Shown piece by piece: positions 13,931 through 19,945 of a stretch of 19,945 bases of DNA; within the stretch, counting starts at the first letter, position 1, and each line of letters begins with the position of its first letter. Both the position numbers and the translations under genes were made by a program. The notes under the pieces are model-generated. The model saw only the letters and a list, made by a program, of their open reading frames with translations, did not search any database and was not told the DNA's origin. Source of the stretch: an uncultured Erysipelotrichaceae bacterium (GTDB lineage: Bacteria; Bacillota_I; Bacilli_A; RF39; UBA660); assembly GCA_951801995.1 (NCBI GenBank), contig CATOOY010000020.1, positions 1 to 19,945 on the forward strand, written 5' to 3'.

Positions 13931-13970
13931 ATATAAAAAAAGATAACTTATTCTGCAGTTACCTTTTTTT
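13931..13970 (-). terminator. Intrinsic terminator of recA
   Basis: A 14-bp stem (13957-13970 with 13935-13948, one G-U), 8-base loop, and a run of seven U. The 5' arm begins in the last codons of recA, and the TAA stop (13948-13950) lies at the loop/3'-arm boundary. Confidence 0.8.
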
Positions 13971-14979
13971 CTTTTGTTTCTTTTTCCTCACCAATTCCAT
14001 AGAATTCTCTTGTTTTCTTTAAAATCTCTTCTTTTAATTTTGTATTCTGTTTTAAAAGCTCTTTTACATTTTCTTTTCCTTGTCCTAACTTTTCACCATT
14101 ATAGGCATACCAAGCTCCACTTTTTTCTATGATTTTGGCATCACTTGCAAGATCGACTATTTCACCTTCTAATGAAACACCTTCTCCATACATAATATCT
14201 ACTTGGCAAGCTTTAAATGGTGGCGCCATTTTGTTTTTTACTACTTTTATATTTGTTTTGTTTCCTATAATATCTGCACCTAGTTTGATTTGTTCACTAC
14301 GACGAATGTCTAAACGGACAGAAGCATAAAATTTCAAGGCTCTTCCACCTGGTGTTGTTTCTGGATTTCCAAACATAACACCTACTTTTTCTCTTAATTG
14401 GTTAATAAAAATAGCTACTGTATTGGTTTTATTAATAATACCTGATAATTTACGAAGTGCTTGACTCATAAGTCTTGCTTGTAAGCCTACATGAGAGTCT
14501 CCCATTTCTCCTTCTATTTCTGCTTGTGGAACGAGTGCAGCTACTGAATCTATTACAACAACACTAATTGCACCACTTCTTACTAATGCTTCACAAATTT
14601 CTAATGCTTGTTCTCCATTATCTGGCTGTGATAGTAGTAAATCATCTATGTTTACTCCTAATTTATTTGCATATTTTGGATCTAAGGAATGCTCTGCATC
14701 TATGAATGCTACTCTTCCACCTAATTTTTGTGCTTCTGCAATGGCATGCAGTGCTATTGTTGTTTTTCCTGATGATTCAGGTCCAAATATTTCTACAATT
14801 CTACCTTTAGGAAAACCACCAATTCCAAGTGCTATATCGAGTGAAAGGGATCCACTTGATATCACATCTATTTTTCTTTTTTCATGATCTCCTAATTTCA
14901 TAACAGCCCCTTTTCCAAATTGTTTTTCTATATTTGATAAAACTTCATCTAAAGTTTTATCGCTACTTGCTTTTACCAT
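13948..14979 (-). CDS. recA: Recombinase RecA
   Basis: RecA forms filaments on single-stranded DNA, catalyses strand exchange and stimulates LexA self-cleavage. All core motifs are present: LDEVLSNIEKQFGKGAVMKLG (10-30), Walker A GPESSGKT (66-73), Walker B VVVIDSVAALVP (about 140-151), and loop 2 NQLREKVGVMFGNPETTPGG. One small change is AEHSLDP where most RecA proteins have AEHALDP. The 343-residue length is usual, and the C-terminal tail is Lys/Glu-rich. AGGAGGA lies 7 bases before the ATG. A SigA promoter and a LexA-like box sit upstream, and a terminator overlaps the end of the gene, so it is monocistronic. Confidence 0.98.
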   Translation of the reverse strand: MVKASSDKTLDEVLSNIEKQFGKGAVMKLGDHEKRKIDVISSGSLSLDIALGIGGFPKGRIVEIFGPESSGKTTIALHAIAEAQKLGGRVAFIDAEHSLDPKYANKLGVNIDDLLLSQPDNGEQALEICEALVRSGAISVVVIDSVAALVPQAEIEGEMGDSHVGLQARLMSQALRKLSGIINKTNTVAIFINQLREKVGVMFGNPETTPGGRALKFYASVRLDIRRSEQIKLGADIIGNKTNIKVVKNKMAPPFKACQVDIMYGEGVSLEGEIVDLASDAKIIEKSGAWYAYNGEKLGQGKENVKELLKQNTKLKEEILKKTREFYGIGEEKETKEKKVTAE

Positions 14980-15008
14980 ATGTATGTCCTCCTAACACTA
15001 ACATAATC

Positions 15009-15037
15009 ATTGTATCTTACTTTTTTTATAAAGTCAA
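15009..15037 (-). promoter_or_regulatory. SigA promoter of recA
   Basis: TTGACT (15032-15037), 17-base spacer, TACAAT (15009-15014), about 30 bases before the start codon. Confidence 0.7.
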
Positions 15038-15046
15038 GCTTTTTTG

Positions 15047-15060
15047 CGAACATTTGTTTT
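15047..15060. promoter_or_regulatory. LexA (SOS) box candidate upstream of recA
   Basis: CGAACATTTGTTTT: one half-site (CGAAC) is perfect and the other (GTTTT) keeps GTT, compared with the Bacillus CGAAC-N4-GTTCG consensus. It starts 10 bases upstream of the recA -35, a plausible repressor position. Confidence 0.5.
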
Positions 15061-15230
15061 CTAAAATTTGGAAGTTATTTTTTACAAAAAAAATGTATTT
15101 TTTTACTTTATTTTTATAAAAAATGATAATCATTTTTCAATTATTTTTTATAATTTTTTTAAGGGGATACTACAATACTGGAGAGGATAATGGTTCATTT
15201 AAAACTAATTTAAATAAATTATATAATAAG

Positions 15231-15257
15231 AAAAAGGTAACCACTGATTACCTTTTT
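15231..15257 (-). terminator. Terminator after the SASP pair (near-symmetric, may work both ways)
   Basis: AAAAAGGTAA, 7-base loop, TTACCTTTTT: perfect 10-bp stem, 9 bases beyond the stop of the 65-residue SASP gene. The A and U runs flank both sides, so it could also stop plus-strand transcription. The rest of the 14980-15266 gap holds the recA promoter, the LexA box and a Fur-like palindrome at 15123-15133, with no gene I can support. Confidence 0.75.
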
Positions 15258-15266
15258 ATAAGTTTA

Positions 15267-15464
15267 CTACTTATTGTTTTGTACGTTTCGATAATACTCT
15301 TCACCGAGTTTTACGAGTCTTCTCGTCATTTCGCCACCCACAGTGCCATTTTCTCTTGCAGTAGTATCTGCACCTAATTTTACACCTAATTCTTTTGCTA
15401 TTTCATACTTTAATGCATCTACTGCTTCTCTTGCTCCTGGAACGGCTAATTTATTTCTACGCAT
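15267..15464 (-). CDS. Alpha/beta-type small acid-soluble spore protein (copy 1)
   Basis: Alpha/beta-type SASPs coat and protect DNA in the dormant spore and are degraded at germination by the Gpr protease. This 65-residue copy has the family core: LAVPGAREAVDALKYEIAKELG with the YEIAKE Gpr-site region, then GADTTARENGTVGGEMTRRLV. SD is AGGTG 6 bases from the ATG. It is the second of two tandem paralogues, 55 bases after copy 2. I see no SigG promoter of its own, so expression probably depends on read-through of the hairpin at 15482-15505. Confidence 0.95.
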   Translation of the reverse strand: MRRNKLAVPGAREAVDALKYEIAKELGVKLGADTTARENGTVGGEMTRRLVKLGEEYYRNVQNNK

Positions 15465-15481
15465 ACTAACACCTACTTACT

Positions 15482-15505
15482 AAAAAAAGACAGTATATTA
15501 CTGCC
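15482..15505 (-). terminator. Intrinsic terminator between the two SASP genes
   Basis: Stem GGCAGTA/TACTGTC (15499-15505 with 15489-15495, one G-U), a tight 3-base loop, and seven U (15482-15488). A short stem, so partial read-through to copy 1 is plausible. Confidence 0.7.
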
Positions 15506-15519
15506 TGATTCTATTTAAA

Positions 15520-15735
15520 TTATTTAGATTGGTAATTTCTTCCTCCTAGTTGTTGTTCAGCCATTTGAACTAATCTTTTAGTCATTTCACCACCAACTGA
15601 ACCATTAGCTCTTGAAGATGCATCTGGACCCATTTTAACACCAAGTTCAGTTGCAATTTCATATTTCATTTGTTCAATTGCTTGTTTAGCTCCTGGAACA
15701 ACTAATCTACTAGTTGATTTACTATTGTTATTCAT
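15520..15735 (-). CDS. Alpha/beta-type small acid-soluble spore protein (copy 2)
   Basis: A 71-residue DNA-binding spore protein, paralogue of the neighbouring copy, with LVVPGAKQAIEQMKYEIATELG and GPDASSRANGSVGGEMTKRLVQMA. The N-terminus carries an extra Asn/Ser-rich stretch (MNNNSKSTS), as in Bacillus SspA/SspB. A GTG at 15742-15744 is part of the AGGAGGTGA ribosome site, so ATG at 15733-15735 is the start. A SigG-type promoter with an overlapping inverted repeat lies upstream. Nearby thiI and ezrA match the neighbourhood of sspA in B. subtilis as I recall it. Confidence 0.95.
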   Translation of the reverse strand: MNNNSKSTSRLVVPGAKQAIEQMKYEIATELGVKMGPDASSRANGSVGGEMTKRLVQMAEQQLGGRNYQSK

Positions 15736-15748
15736 TTTTTTCACCTCC

Positions 15749-15771
15749 TGTACACTAATAGAATGTGTACA
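15749..15771. repeat. Inverted repeat overlapping the SASP promoter
   Basis: TGTACAC, 9 bases, GTGTACA: a perfect 7-bp inverted repeat that encloses the -10 element and the predicted start site of SASP copy 2. It could be an operator for a forespore regulator or a 5' hairpin. Confidence 0.45.
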
Positions 15772-15787
15772 TTTGGTTTTTTCATAC
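15759..15787 (-). promoter_or_regulatory. SigG promoter of the SASP genes
   Basis: GTATG (15783-15787), 17-base spacer, CATTCTA (15759-15765). Both elements match the forespore SigG consensus (GHATR and CATNHTA) at every position; the spacing is one base shorter than the typical 18. SASP genes are the classic SigG regulon. Confidence 0.75.
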
Positions 15788-15813
15788 TTATTTTATTTTG
15801 GTAATTTTTGGTT

Positions 15814-16992
15814 TTATAAATATTCTTTATATTTATCTTTTTCTTCTGTATCTACTGTTTCTATTTTTTCTATTGTTTCTTCTATTAGTGTTTCATAATC
15901 AAATACTTTTTCATATTCTTTTGCTTTTTGTATGCAAGGATTGATTACAGGATGTTTTGGTACAAAAATAGTACAACAATCTTCATATGGAAGGATGCTT
16001 GTTTGATAAGTTCCTATTTTTTGTGCTAATTCTATAATTTCTAATTTGTCAAAACAAGCAACAGGTCTAATGACTGGCATTTTTACAACTTCATTTATCA
16101 CACTCATGCTAGATAAAGTTTGGCTTGCTACTTGTCCTATACTTTCTCCGTTTATTATTATTTTACATTTTCTTTTTTGTGCATATTTTTCAGCGATACG
16201 ATACATCATTCTTCTCATAATGGTGATCATATACTCATGAGGAACTTCTTTATATATTGTTTCTTGTAATTTAGTAAATGGTACGATATGTACTTTTATA
16301 TTTCCACCGAATTTTTCTATTATTTTTGCAAGTTCTAATACTTTATTTTTTGCTTCTAAGCTTGTATGTGGTGGAGATTCAAAGTATAAACATTCTATTT
16401 TTATTCCCCTTTTGAGTGCAAGATATCCTGCTACTGGGCTATCAATTCCACCAGATAGCATAAGCATTCCTTTTCCCTGTATTCCTACTGGATATCCACC
16501 TACTGCTTTTTCTTCTTTTGTATAAATATAAGTAAAGTCTTTTCTTATTTCGATGTGAAGCATAATATCTGGATTATGTACATCTACTTTTAAATTTGTT
16601 TCTTTTAAAATAGTGGATGCTATTTTATTATTCATTTCCATACTTGGAATAGGAAATTCTTTATCTGCTCTTTTTGTATTTATTTTAAATGTTGTTCCTA
16701 TTTCTTCTTTTATTTTTTTTAAGGAACTTTTTTGTATTTCTTCTATATTATTATGGATTTTATAACATATTACTATACCATGCAATCCAAATACATTCTT
16801 TAATTTTTTTACAATTTCTTCCAGTTCTTCTTCTTTAGCTTCTATGTACATTCTTACACGATCTTTTTTTATTTTTACGTCATATCTTTTTAGAGAGTTT
16901 AAAATATTTTCATTTAATGTTTTTATAAATATATTTCTATTTGCTTTTTTTGTTGTTAATTCTCCATATTTAATTAATATTATTTTTTCCAT
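15814..16992 (-). CDS. thiI: tRNA 4-thiouridine synthetase ThiI
   Basis: ThiI activates tRNA uridine 8 with ATP and inserts sulfur to make 4-thiouridine. In some species it also feeds thiamine thiazole synthesis. The sequence shows an N-terminal ferredoxin-like/THUMP region (about 1-165) and a PP-loop ATP site SGGIDSPVAGY (180-190). Also present are FESPPHTSLEAKNKV, NGESIGQVASQT, and the catalytic-type cysteine region EDCCTIFVPKHP (Cys339/Cys340). There is no C-terminal rhodanese domain, as in the Bacillus form (about 400 residues). The cysteine desulfurase NifZ that usually partners Bacillus ThiI is not encoded next to it. SD AAGGA precedes the ATG. No strong promoter was found; a weak TTGTAA/TATAGT pair has only 15-base spacing. 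Confidence 0.96.
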   Translation of the reverse strand: MEKIILIKYGELTTKKANRNIFIKTLNENILNSLKRYDVKIKKDRVRMYIEAKEEELEEIVKKLKNVFGLHGIVICYKIHNNIEEIQKSSLKKIKEEIGTTFKINTKRADKEFPIPSMEMNNKIASTILKETNLKVDVHNPDIMLHIEIRKDFTYIYTKEEKAVGGYPVGIQGKGMLMLSGGIDSPVAGYLALKRGIKIECLYFESPPHTSLEAKNKVLELAKIIEKFGGNIKVHIVPFTKLQETIYKEVPHEYMITIMRRMMYRIAEKYAQKRKCKIIINGESIGQVASQTLSSMSVINEVVKMPVIRPVACFDKLEIIELAQKIGTYQTSILPYEDCCTIFVPKHPVINPCIQKAKEYEKVFDYETLIEETIEKIETVDTEEKDKYKEYL

Positions 16993-17059
16993 AAGTTTTC
17001 CTTTCTTTTTTACTATAATTATTGATTCTATTTTACAACATCTGTTTTTTATTTTATCA

Positions 17060-17097
17060 TAATGAAAAAGAAAACTCTATCATTTCAGATAAAGTTT
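17060..17097 (-). terminator. Intrinsic terminator of ezrA
   Basis: A 10-bp stem AAACTTTATC/GATAGAGTTT (17088-17097 with 17072-17081, one G-U), 6-base loop, and a U-rich tail TTCTTTTTC (17063-17071). It lies 18 bases after the ezrA stop. Confidence 0.7.
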
Positions 17098-17115
17098 CTT
17101 TTTTTCTTAATAAGA

Positions 17116-18837
17116 TTATTTTTCTTTTTCTTCTCCATAAATGTTTAATAATTTTTGATAAATACCTGGTTCTACTTTATTGATAGCATTTATAGTTATT
17201 TCTAATGATTTTTGATAATCTCCTTTAAAGAAAAGATCTTCTGCAAATAATAAACGTTTATCAATATCTTCTAGTGTTCTATATCTATTTCCATATACAA
17301 TACTTCCTTCTGCAAATTTAGCTAAACGAAGCATATTTTTGGTTCTACTAAACAGTTTGAGTGCTAAATCTCTTGCTGTATCTACTCTCGTATTTAATAT
17401 TTCTATTGTAATAGGTTTTCTTTCTAATTCTTTTACAATTTCTTTTAAAGCATCGTTTGCTTCTTGTAATTCTATGTAATAAGAATTGGGTATAACTGGT
17501 AAATTATATTCTCTTAATTTTAATTTTGCTTCTTTTAAGATTGTACTTACTTCTCCTAATTGCTGTCTTGCTCTTGATTCATCATCTTTCATACTACCAA
17601 TTGTATCTAAATAATTATCTAAGTTTTCTTCTATTGTAGAAAGTCTTGTATTTAATACTTCCATTTCTTTTACTATTTTTGTATAAGCAAAGGTCATATT
17701 TCCTGTATGATCAATCATTACTTTATAGTCTTTGTTTAAAAGGTCTAAGTCTTCTTTTATTCTAAATAAAATATTTGTATCTTCTTCTCTTAGATCATAT
17801 AATGATTTGATTTCATCTATTTGTTTTAATATATCTTCTACTAATTTATTGGTTTTTTTAATTTTTATTTTAAATACTTTGTTTCCCTCTTCGTATTCTT
17901 TTCTTGCATTTTTTTCTTTCTCAAAATCTGTATATAAGGAATCAAAATAATTAGTAAGCACTTTCAATTCTAAAATACTATCTTCTAAGTTTAATATTTG
18001 GGCACGATCTAGTATGTCATTTATTTTTTTATTTGCTTCTTCTATATTATATTCTACATTTAAATAATCCAGTGGATATCCTTCACTTATCATATGATTA
18101 TAAATTTCTTCTATTTCTTGCATTTTTTTAGGAAGAAGACTGGTTGCTAATAAGATGATGGGAGGCATTTCTTCTATGATAACACTCATATGGTTTAACA
18201 TTTCTTCTATTGCTTTTACTAAGGCTTTTACTTCTGTATATTCATGGTTATCCATGATCCGTTCAAAGTCTTCAAATCTTTTTGATATATTTTCAAATTG
18301 CATAGCGATTGCTTCGTTTGTATCTCCACATTCATTTTGTATTTCCAAAAACTGGTTATATAAAGCACGATATCTACTTTTTAGCGAGGTCATGGTGGTT
18401 CTATTTTTTTCTTCACTTCCTGTTATTTCTTTGATTTCATTTAATAAAAATTGAGAGTTGGTTCTTACTTTATAAATTTCCATTTCTAGTTTTGCTATTC
18501 TATATAAAGTGTCTTTATAGTCCATTTTGGATAGGGAGTGATCTGCTTCTAAGAGCATATCTGTTATTTTAGGAATTTGTATATTTTTAATTGTGTCAAA
18601 TCTTTCAGACCAGTCTTTATATAGAATGTCTAATTTATCGTTTCTTTTTAATTCTTTTACTTTGCTAAGCTCTGGTGCGACTGGGGATGAATCAATTATA
18701 TTTTTTTCTATTTCCAACTTTTCTAATAATTTTTTATACTGCTCATTTTTTTTATTTTGGATAAAATATAAGGCAAAAATAATAGCAATGGTCGCTATAA
18801 TAAAGAAAGTTACCATAATAAGGATTATTTCGCTCAT
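17116..18837 (-). CDS. ezrA: Septation ring formation regulator EzrA
   Basis: EzrA is a membrane-anchored spectrin-like protein that prevents FtsZ rings at wrong sites and helps the mid-cell divisome in Bacilli. The protein has an N-terminal membrane helix (about 3-26) with a very short outside end. A long series of helical coiled repeats covers most of the 573 residues (B. subtilis about 562). The conserved C-terminal QNR-type patch GSIVYGNRYRTLEDIDKRL lies near residue 508-526. It is followed by LFFKGDYQKSLEITINAINKVEPG, typical of EzrA ends. GAGGTGAG is 4 bases before the ATG. It is followed by a terminator and then thiI. Confidence 0.95.
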   Translation of the reverse strand: MSEIILIMVTFFIIATIAIIFALYFIQNKKNEQYKKLLEKLEIEKNIIDSSPVAPELSKVKELKRNDKLDILYKDWSERFDTIKNIQIPKITDMLLEADHSLSKMDYKDTLYRIAKLEMEIYKVRTNSQFLLNEIKEITGSEEKNRTTMTSLKSRYRALYNQFLEIQNECGDTNEAIAMQFENISKRFEDFERIMDNHEYTEVKALVKAIEEMLNHMSVIIEEMPPIILLATSLLPKKMQEIEEIYNHMISEGYPLDYLNVEYNIEEANKKINDILDRAQILNLEDSILELKVLTNYFDSLYTDFEKEKNARKEYEEGNKVFKIKIKKTNKLVEDILKQIDEIKSLYDLREEDTNILFRIKEDLDLLNKDYKVMIDHTGNMTFAYTKIVKEMEVLNTRLSTIEENLDNYLDTIGSMKDDESRARQQLGEVSTILKEAKLKLREYNLPVIPNSYYIELQEANDALKEIVKELERKPITIEILNTRVDTARDLALKLFSRTKNMLRLAKFAEGSIVYGNRYRTLEDIDKRLLFAEDLFFKGDYQKSLEITINAINKVEPGIYQKLLNIYGEEKEK

Positions 18838-18851
18838 ATTCTCACCTCTAT

Positions 18852-18865
18852 TATAATAATATCAT
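18852..18865 (-). promoter_or_regulatory. Possible extended -10 promoter of ezrA
   Basis: TGA-TATTAT upstream of the ezrA start, with no good -35 at the right spacing; overlapping TATAAT-like sequences make the exact element uncertain. The 65-base gap to the upstream gene shows no clear terminator. Confidence 0.3.
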
Positions 18866-18902
18866 ATTTTGTCGATTTTTGGAAAGAGGTATAGTGAAAT
18901 AT

Positions 18903-19739
18903 CTATTTTTTCTCTAAATGTTTTGGAATAATTTTTTCACTATAATAAAAGGTATATGCTATTAATTCGGATAAAATATGAATATTCTTATTATATTTAT
19001 TATGTGTTTCTTTTAATATTTCTTGCAATTCTTTTTTACTAATATGTACTTTGGTACTATCTATCCATAACATATCTATTTTTTTATCTTCTTCTTCCAA
19101 TGTTTTATTATTATACACCATATCATAATCTGTTTTCATAAATAGTAATTTAGGATTTGTTTCTTGTTCCCTTACATAAGATTTTAGTCTAAATATATCT
19201 TGTGAAACATAAAATACTTGGTTTAAAGTATCATAACCATACCATGATCCTTCATATTGAAATAGATTTATGATATGATTGGTATTGTTTTTGAGACCTT
19301 CTTCTATTGAAACTGGTATACTACTAGAATAACAACTGAAATTGCTATAATGTATATTTAATTCGGATGCTATACGTGTATAAATATCTTCTGTATGTCT
19401 ACAGCAACCATAGCCATTTATGACATCTATCCCACAGTATCCTATTATATCTAAATTTCTTCCTATGTTTTCTTTTTCAAAATTTAAGGTTTTGGAGAGC
19501 CAACCTTCCTTTATTATTCTTCCAATTACTGCAGAGTAACTAATTGAATTATTTGGTAAACTTAAATTTCTTACTACTTGTGCTATTTTTTCTATCCATT
19601 TTTCATATGCCTCAATATTCTCTTTATATATTATTTGATTTTTTTCTTTTTCTAATTGACTTGTTAATTGTGCAATTGCTATTCTTTTTTTATTTTTTTC
19701 ATAATAATCATGCCACATTTTTACTTCTATTTCTTTCAT
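18903..19739 (-). CDS. Transglutaminase-like (papain-fold) protein, unknown function
   Basis: A 278-residue protein without signal peptide or membrane helix, so probably cytoplasmic. Its centre has the layout of a transglutaminase/protease fold: a helical lead (YSAVIGRIIKEGWLS), then IDVINGYGCCRHTEDIYTRI with the nucleophile candidate Cys112 or Cys113. TNHIINLFQYEG carries His155 and YGYDTLNQVFY carries Asp170. The Cys-His-Asp triad therefore appears intact. I do not recognise a named family or a substrate. The N-terminal 55 residues are charged and helical, and the C-terminal 100 residues are mixed helix. SD AAGGGGA lies 8 bases before the ATG; a second Met at residue 8 is a possible alternative. 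Expression may run on into ezrA. Confidence 0.68.
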   Translation of the reverse strand: MKEIEVKMWHDYYEKNKKRIAIAQLTSQLEKEKNQIIYKENIEAYEKWIEKIAQVVRNLSLPNNSISYSAVIGRIIKEGWLSKTLNFEKENIGRNLDIIGYCGIDVINGYGCCRHTEDIYTRIASELNIHYSNFSCYSSSIPVSIEEGLKNNTNHIINLFQYEGSWYGYDTLNQVFYVSQDIFRLKSYVREQETNPKLLFMKTDYDMVYNNKTLEEEDKKIDMLWIDSTKVHISKKELQEILKETHNKYNKNIHILSELIAYTFYYSEKIIPKHLEKK

Positions 19740-19832
19740 ATGTTATTCCCCTTTTTATAAATTGGTGTTTATACTAACATATTTTAAAAAAATACGCAAA
19801 TTTCTTCTAGTATTTTCATGTCAAATTTTCTT

Positions 19833-19870
19833 GAAAATGTCAGTAAAATCATTTTGAGAAAATGTCAGTA
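19833..19870 (+). repeat. Direct repeat GAAAATGTCAGTA, two copies
   Basis: Identical 13-base copies at 19833-19845 and 19858-19870, 25 bases apart start to start. A partial third copy of the TGTCA core lies at 19819. Confidence 0.7.
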
Positions 19871-19885
19871 GAGTAATTTTTAGAT

Positions 19886-19913
19886 AACATCAAAAGGAAG
19901 ACCTTTTGATGTT
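19886..19913. terminator. Perfect 12-bp hairpin near the right edge
   Basis: AACATCAAAAGG, loop AAGA, CCTTTTGATGTT. The stem is strong, but the U run is short on either strand (TTTT on plus, none on minus), so it may be a weak terminator or a structural part of the putative mobile-element end. Confidence 0.4.
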
Positions 19914-19945
19914 TTAATATTATACTCTAGATAGTTAGTCAAGAG

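Larger units (their letters stand above)
19819..19945. mobile_element. Possible left terminus of an IS21-family-like insertion element
   Basis: TGTCA occurs at 19819, 19838 and 19863, each within a similar context, with GAAAATGTCAGTA duplicated. IS21-family elements begin with TG, often TGTCA, and carry several repeated transposase-binding sites near the ends. If so, the tip is at 19819 and the element extends beyond the right edge. No transposase gene is visible, so this may also be a solitary remnant or an unrelated repeat. Confidence 0.35.

Noticed and set aside
15123..15377. 84-codon plus-strand open frame beginning in the recA-SASP gap
   Set aside because: It has no ribosome site, mixes a hydrophobic start with low-complexity sequence, contains the terminator hairpin and runs antisense into the conserved SASP gene.
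16993..17060. SigA promoter for thiI
   Set aside because: The best pair (TTGTAA and TATAGT) has a 15-base spacer; alternatives with 17 bases have a poor -35.
19880..19945. Minus-strand frame open from the right edge for 21 codons
   Set aside because: Too short to judge, no recognisable motif, and the perfect hairpin at 19886-19913 lies inside it.

Overview
This window is an AT-rich, gene-dense chromosomal segment from a spore-forming low-GC member of the Bacillota (class Bacilli). Evidence for this is the mix of housekeeping genes (lon, rny, recA, ezrA, thiI, a secA homologue), perfect AGGAGG-type ribosome binding sites, two alpha/beta-type small acid-soluble spore proteins, the 5' end of a SpoVID-like coat gene, and good matches to SigE and SigG promoters. 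TGA is used as a stop and Trp is TGG, so the code is the standard bacterial one. Compact spacing and gene content suggest an uncultured gut-type lineage (RF39/Erysipelotrichales-like), but that placement is inference.

Layout: every protein gene reads leftwards (minus strand) except one small coat-like gene at 11700-11966. From left to right: 5' part of a SpoVID-like gene (1-357); lon (402-2612); a large U32-family RNA hydroxylase (2680-4830); a cluster of four same-strand genes (4931-10480) that reads, in transcription order, membrane-domain/amidase fusion, lipoprotein, divergent SecA, catalytically dead deacetylase-like protein; an M29 aminopeptidase (10540-11646) divergent from the Gly/Tyr-rich coat-like gene; rny (12165-13718); recA with a LexA-like box (13948-14979); two tandem SASP genes (15267-15735); thiI (15814-16992); ezrA (17116-18837); a transglutaminase-fold protein (18903-19739); and, at the right edge, TGTCA repeats that look like the end of an IS21-type element.

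How the genes fit together: the left and right blocks keep fragments of gene orders I recall from Bacillus subtilis (lon followed by spoVID; ezrA, thiI and sspA close together), with intervening genes (heme genes; the nifS-like partner of thiI) absent. The 4.9-10.5 kb cluster is the most unusual part. A non-canonical SecA sits between a lipoprotein, a peptidoglycan amidase fused to a two-helix membrane domain, and a NodB-fold protein with its catalytic residues replaced. This looks like a candidate accessory export/cell-wall module.

Regulation is unusually compact. Intrinsic terminators repeatedly overlap the upstream stop codon, and promoters of the next gene are embedded in the preceding terminator (lon/spoVID, U32/lon, aminopeptidase/amidase). 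No tRNA, rRNA, CRISPR or complete mobile element was found, and no gene-free stretch exceeds 300 bases.
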